From the NCBI GenBank assembly GCA_949358305.1, contig OX442316.1:11534001-11594000 (forward strand): 60,000 bases of DNA, in the 5' to 3' direction. Shown here piece after piece: positions 57,882-60,000 of this stretch. A program made the translations under genes and the position numbers. The stretch is from Strigamia acuminata (lineage: Eukaryota; Arthropoda; Chilopoda; Geophilomorpha; Linotaeniidae). The stretch's first letter is position 1. Every line of letters begins with the position of its first letter. Under the pieces are notes generated by a model that was not told the origin of the DNA, did not search any database, and saw nothing but the letters and a program-made list of their open reading frames with translations.

Positions 57882-58754
57882 ATGCTTCTACTAATTTCAA
57901 GTCTCCTTTTTTTAGTCGTTATAAATGCAGAAGAGACGCCTTCTGCGAATGATGGACCTTGTCCCGTAGTTCCAGCACTTGAAAACTTTGACGTTACAAA
58001 GGTAACAATGCACAAATTAATTGATTTTTTTAAGTAATTAATTAATTTTTTCTATAAATAGTTTCAGCAGGTCCCCAAATGGTATAAAGTGTATCGCAGT
58101 CATAAGGATGAACTGCACTGTGCTGAGAACAAGAAATGCATTGAAAAAAAAGTTAGTTATGATCCAGTTTCTGGAACAATAGTTTGCAAGGAGTATGCCA
58201 TCTGCGAAGTAACCAAGTAAAGATAATTATCTTATCTACACTTAATTACTGACTATTAATTGTAAATTTTATATTTTAGTAAACCAATATGGAAGAGAAA
58301 ATATGGTCAAACAACAACAACTCCTGGAGTTATTAAGTTGCTTTTTGATAAATCTGATAATGGTGATGAAAACAAATAGAAAAAAGATCTTTTTCAACTG
58401 TTAATTTTTTGTTTTTGTTTTAGCCACACAACATCTAGACCTCGACGATATACACAAAACCATAGTCGATACTGACTACAAGACGTACTCTGTGAGCTAT
58501 GCTTGCGGATATTGTAAAAAAAACAATAAGCATTTTAGTAATAAACAGCATACATTCATCGGAGTAAATTTTATGATAATCATTGTTTCTTTCTTTTAGT
58601 CTCTGTTGGCATTTGCTCTAACACCCAAAAATTGACGCCTCCAGACAAGCTGAAAACTACCGTTGAGCTGTTCAAAACGCACAACGTAAACGTCGACTTC
58701 GTTCCTGTCGACTGGTCCGATTGTCGTGCACGTTGTGCAGACAGTATAGTGTAG
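57882..58754 (+). CDS. Secreted lipocalin, crustacyanin/ApoD-like (lipocalin 2), complete
   Basis: Five exons, 57882-58001, 58062-58216, 58280-58362, 58424-58513 and 58600-58754, give 200 aa with the same intron phases as lipocalin 1. The start is the ATG at 57882; an upstream TTG-initiated reading is not used. The signal peptide is MLLLISSLLFLVVINA. Lipocalin motif 1 is ENFDVTKFQQVPKWYKVY: the core Trp (residue 47) is kept but the G of G-x-W is replaced (P-K-W). Motif 2 is IVDTDYKTYSVSYACGY. The C-terminal part reads VDFVPVDWSDCRARC. The exon 2 acceptor has alternatives a few bases apart (AATAG|TTTCAG|CAG|), so one to three residues there are uncertain. It differs strongly from lipocalin 1 outside the motifs, so it is an older duplicate. 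Confidence 0.9.
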
Positions 58755-58788
58755 GAACAATATATTACGTAGAAATTTTTTTTTTTTA

Positions 58789-58806
58789 AATAAATGTAAA
58801 AATAAA
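58789..58806 (+). terminator. Poly(A) signals of lipocalin 2
   Basis: AATAAA at 58789-58794 and again at 58801-58806, 35-50 bp after the stop codon. Confidence 0.65.
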
Positions 58807-59022
58807 TAATAAAATCTAATCCCAAACATCAAAATGTATTTCCTTTTTTGTCATATCCAATATTGAATATAACACACGAAATAAGGACCACATCTTGCAG
58901 AAGTCTCCATCGCAGCAAAAAATATGCCAGATGAAATGTAAGTGTAAGGCCCTGAAAAAATTCTTGTTTCAACCCTCTCTGGTCTGGCAACGAACACTAT
59001 TTATGGACAGTAACATGGCTAA

Positions 59023-59325
59023 GGTATAAAAAAATCGCAATCTATATCGTTGTCCCCGATAATGACAAACTATTGTGTCACTTGGAGTTGTGTCTTTGAC
59101 CAAGGGTCTAATATTCGTACAGAATGAAATGAAATTTAGCATTTGTGGATATTTGATATTTTAATATTGAAATGTGTATTTTTAGAAACTGTGGGTATCA
59201 GCAAACGAAGCAATTCTCTAGCTAAAGACAAATTGGATAAAATTTCATCGTGTTTCAAACACAAAGGATCAGAAATCCGTTTTATACCAGTAGATTGGTC
59301 AGACTGCCGCGTTAAGTGCGAATAA
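59023..59325 (+). pseudogene. Truncated copy of lipocalin 1 (exons 4-5 only)
   Basis: Duplicated 3' end of lipocalin 1 without exons 1-3. The exon 4 copy has an in-frame stop near its start (GTATAA), a one-base insertion shifting the frame in the TDYDNY motif region (GATAATGACAAACTATTG) and an altered donor context. The exon 5 copy (59186-59325) is still open, reading ETVGISKRSNSLAKDKLDK and ending FIPVDWSDCRVKCE and a stop. Eight residues differ from lipocalin 1. With no start, promoter or poly(A) signal it is a fragment, unless exon 5 is used by read-through splicing. Confidence 0.88.
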
Positions 59326-59571
59326 TCAAAGTATCTTTAATTAATTAATTGCTATTTTAATATAGTATCGTATTCACGGTTATTTCATTTCAATAATTAA
59401 CATTGTAAAATTGTATTATACCAGTTTATACGTCAATGTATGTAACTCGTCTTGAACGTGAAGCGATAAAAACTATGCTCCAACACAATAGAATAAACAA
59501 TTAATAATTAAAACTTATAAAACTGACTGAAAAGAAATCCTAGTACCATAACTGGTTCCAATTACATCGTC

Positions 59572-59580
59572 TATGTAAAA
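59572..59580 (+). promoter_or_regulatory. Degenerate TATA box of the third lipocalin gene
   Basis: At the position matching TATAAAA of lipocalin 2 this copy reads TATGTAAAA, 66 bp before its ATG. Weakened basal promoter activity is an inference. Confidence 0.4.
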
Positions 59581-59637
59581 GGTAAATCGGTTTTAACCAC
59601 ATCGCATTTGCAATTAATTAATTCAATACGGTCAAGA

Positions 59638-60000
59638 ATGCTTCTACTAATTTCAAGTCTCTTTTTTTTAGTCGTTATAAATGCAGAAGAGACGCCTTCT
59701 ATGAATGAAGGACCTTGTCCCGTAGTTCCTGCACTTGAAAACTTTGACGTTACACGGGTAAAAATGCACAAATTAATTGATTTTTTTTAAGTAATTGATT
59801 AATTTTTTCTATAAATAGTTTCAGGTTCCCAAATGGAATATACTGTATCGCAGTCAGAAGGATGAACTGCACTTTTTTGAGAACATGAAATGCATTGAAA
59901 AACATATTAGTTATGATCCAGCTTCTGGAACAATAGTTTGCAAGGAGTATGCCATCTGCGAAGTAACCAAGTAAAGATAATTATCTTATTTACACTAAAT
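59638..60000 (+). CDS. Secreted lipocalin (lipocalin 3), recent duplicate of lipocalin 2, cut by window end
   Basis: Exon 1 is 59638-59757 (40 codons) and exon 2 is 59819-59970, aligning one-to-one with lipocalin 2. Exons 3-5 lie beyond the window. The signal peptide is MLLLISSLFFLVVINA; motif 1 reads ENFDVTRFQVPKWNILY, one residue shorter (a CAG triplet is lost at the exon 2 acceptor). The frame is intact so far. A cysteine of lipocalin 2 (CHC in DELHCAEN) is replaced by Phe (DELHFFEN), removing a possible disulphide partner. Intron 1 is almost identical to its source copy while the exons carry many replacement changes. Confidence 0.85.

Larger units (their letters stand above)
57262..60000 (+). 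repeat. Direct tandem segmental duplication, unit about 1.76 kb
   Basis: Sequence from about 57262 (inside exon 4 of lipocalin 1) through lipocalin 2 is repeated from about 59023 to the window end. The spacing is 1756-1761 bp at every point compared (last exon of lipocalin 1 against 59186; ATG 57882 against 59638). The copy includes introns and intergenic DNA, so it is a DNA-level duplication, not a retrocopy. The left breakpoint lies inside a gene and leaves a headless fragment. Confidence 0.92.

Overview
The window looks like nuclear DNA of an arthropod. It is AT-rich (roughly two thirds A+T), has long repeat-filled introns with GT-AG splice sites, and holds two recognisable gene families. 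Nothing in it looks bacterial, organellar or viral. I cannot name the species. The crustacyanin-like lipocalins and the arthropod-type Dscam exons fit a crustacean or hexapod, but that is inference.

Region 1 (about 1-46 kb, minus strand) is the 5' part of a Dscam-family cell-adhesion gene. Nine exons encode Ig1 to Ig6 of the ectodomain: Ig1 38442-38107; Ig2 15128-14967 and 14221-14072; Ig3 13030-12913 and 12178-12000; Ig4 6074-5808; Ig5 4621-4322; Ig6 1543-1433 and 1360-1199. All splice phases agree, so they join into one open frame of 1785 nt. The gene runs off the left edge before Ig7. The Ig2 and Ig3 half-exons, which are multiplied into large alternative arrays in insect and crustacean Dscam1, appear only once here. 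That suggests a non-hypervariable Dscam paralogue or lineage. A GC- and CpG-rich island at about 45.7-46.3 kb is the best candidate promoter. A weak candidate signal-peptide exon lies at 42930-42859.

Region 2, the introns (above all the 23 kb one between Ig1 and Ig2) and the 46-56 kb spacer, is mostly AT-rich DNA. It carries several non-autonomous DNA transposons, including hAT-like elements (one with a perfect 8-bp target duplication), a pogo/Tigger-like MITE, a TA-flanked MITE and a 0.74 kb fold-back element. There are also minisatellites, a 34-bp-arm hairpin and a few protein-like stretches I cannot identify.

Region 3 (56.6-60 kb, plus strand) is a tandem cluster of secreted lipocalins of the crustacyanin/ApoD type. 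It has two complete five-exon genes (198 and 200 aa), a broken two-exon fragment and a third gene cut by the window end. The last two arose from a direct tandem duplication of about 1.76 kb whose left breakpoint lies inside exon 4 of the first gene. The duplicated gene pair differs far more at amino-acid-changing sites than at silent ones.
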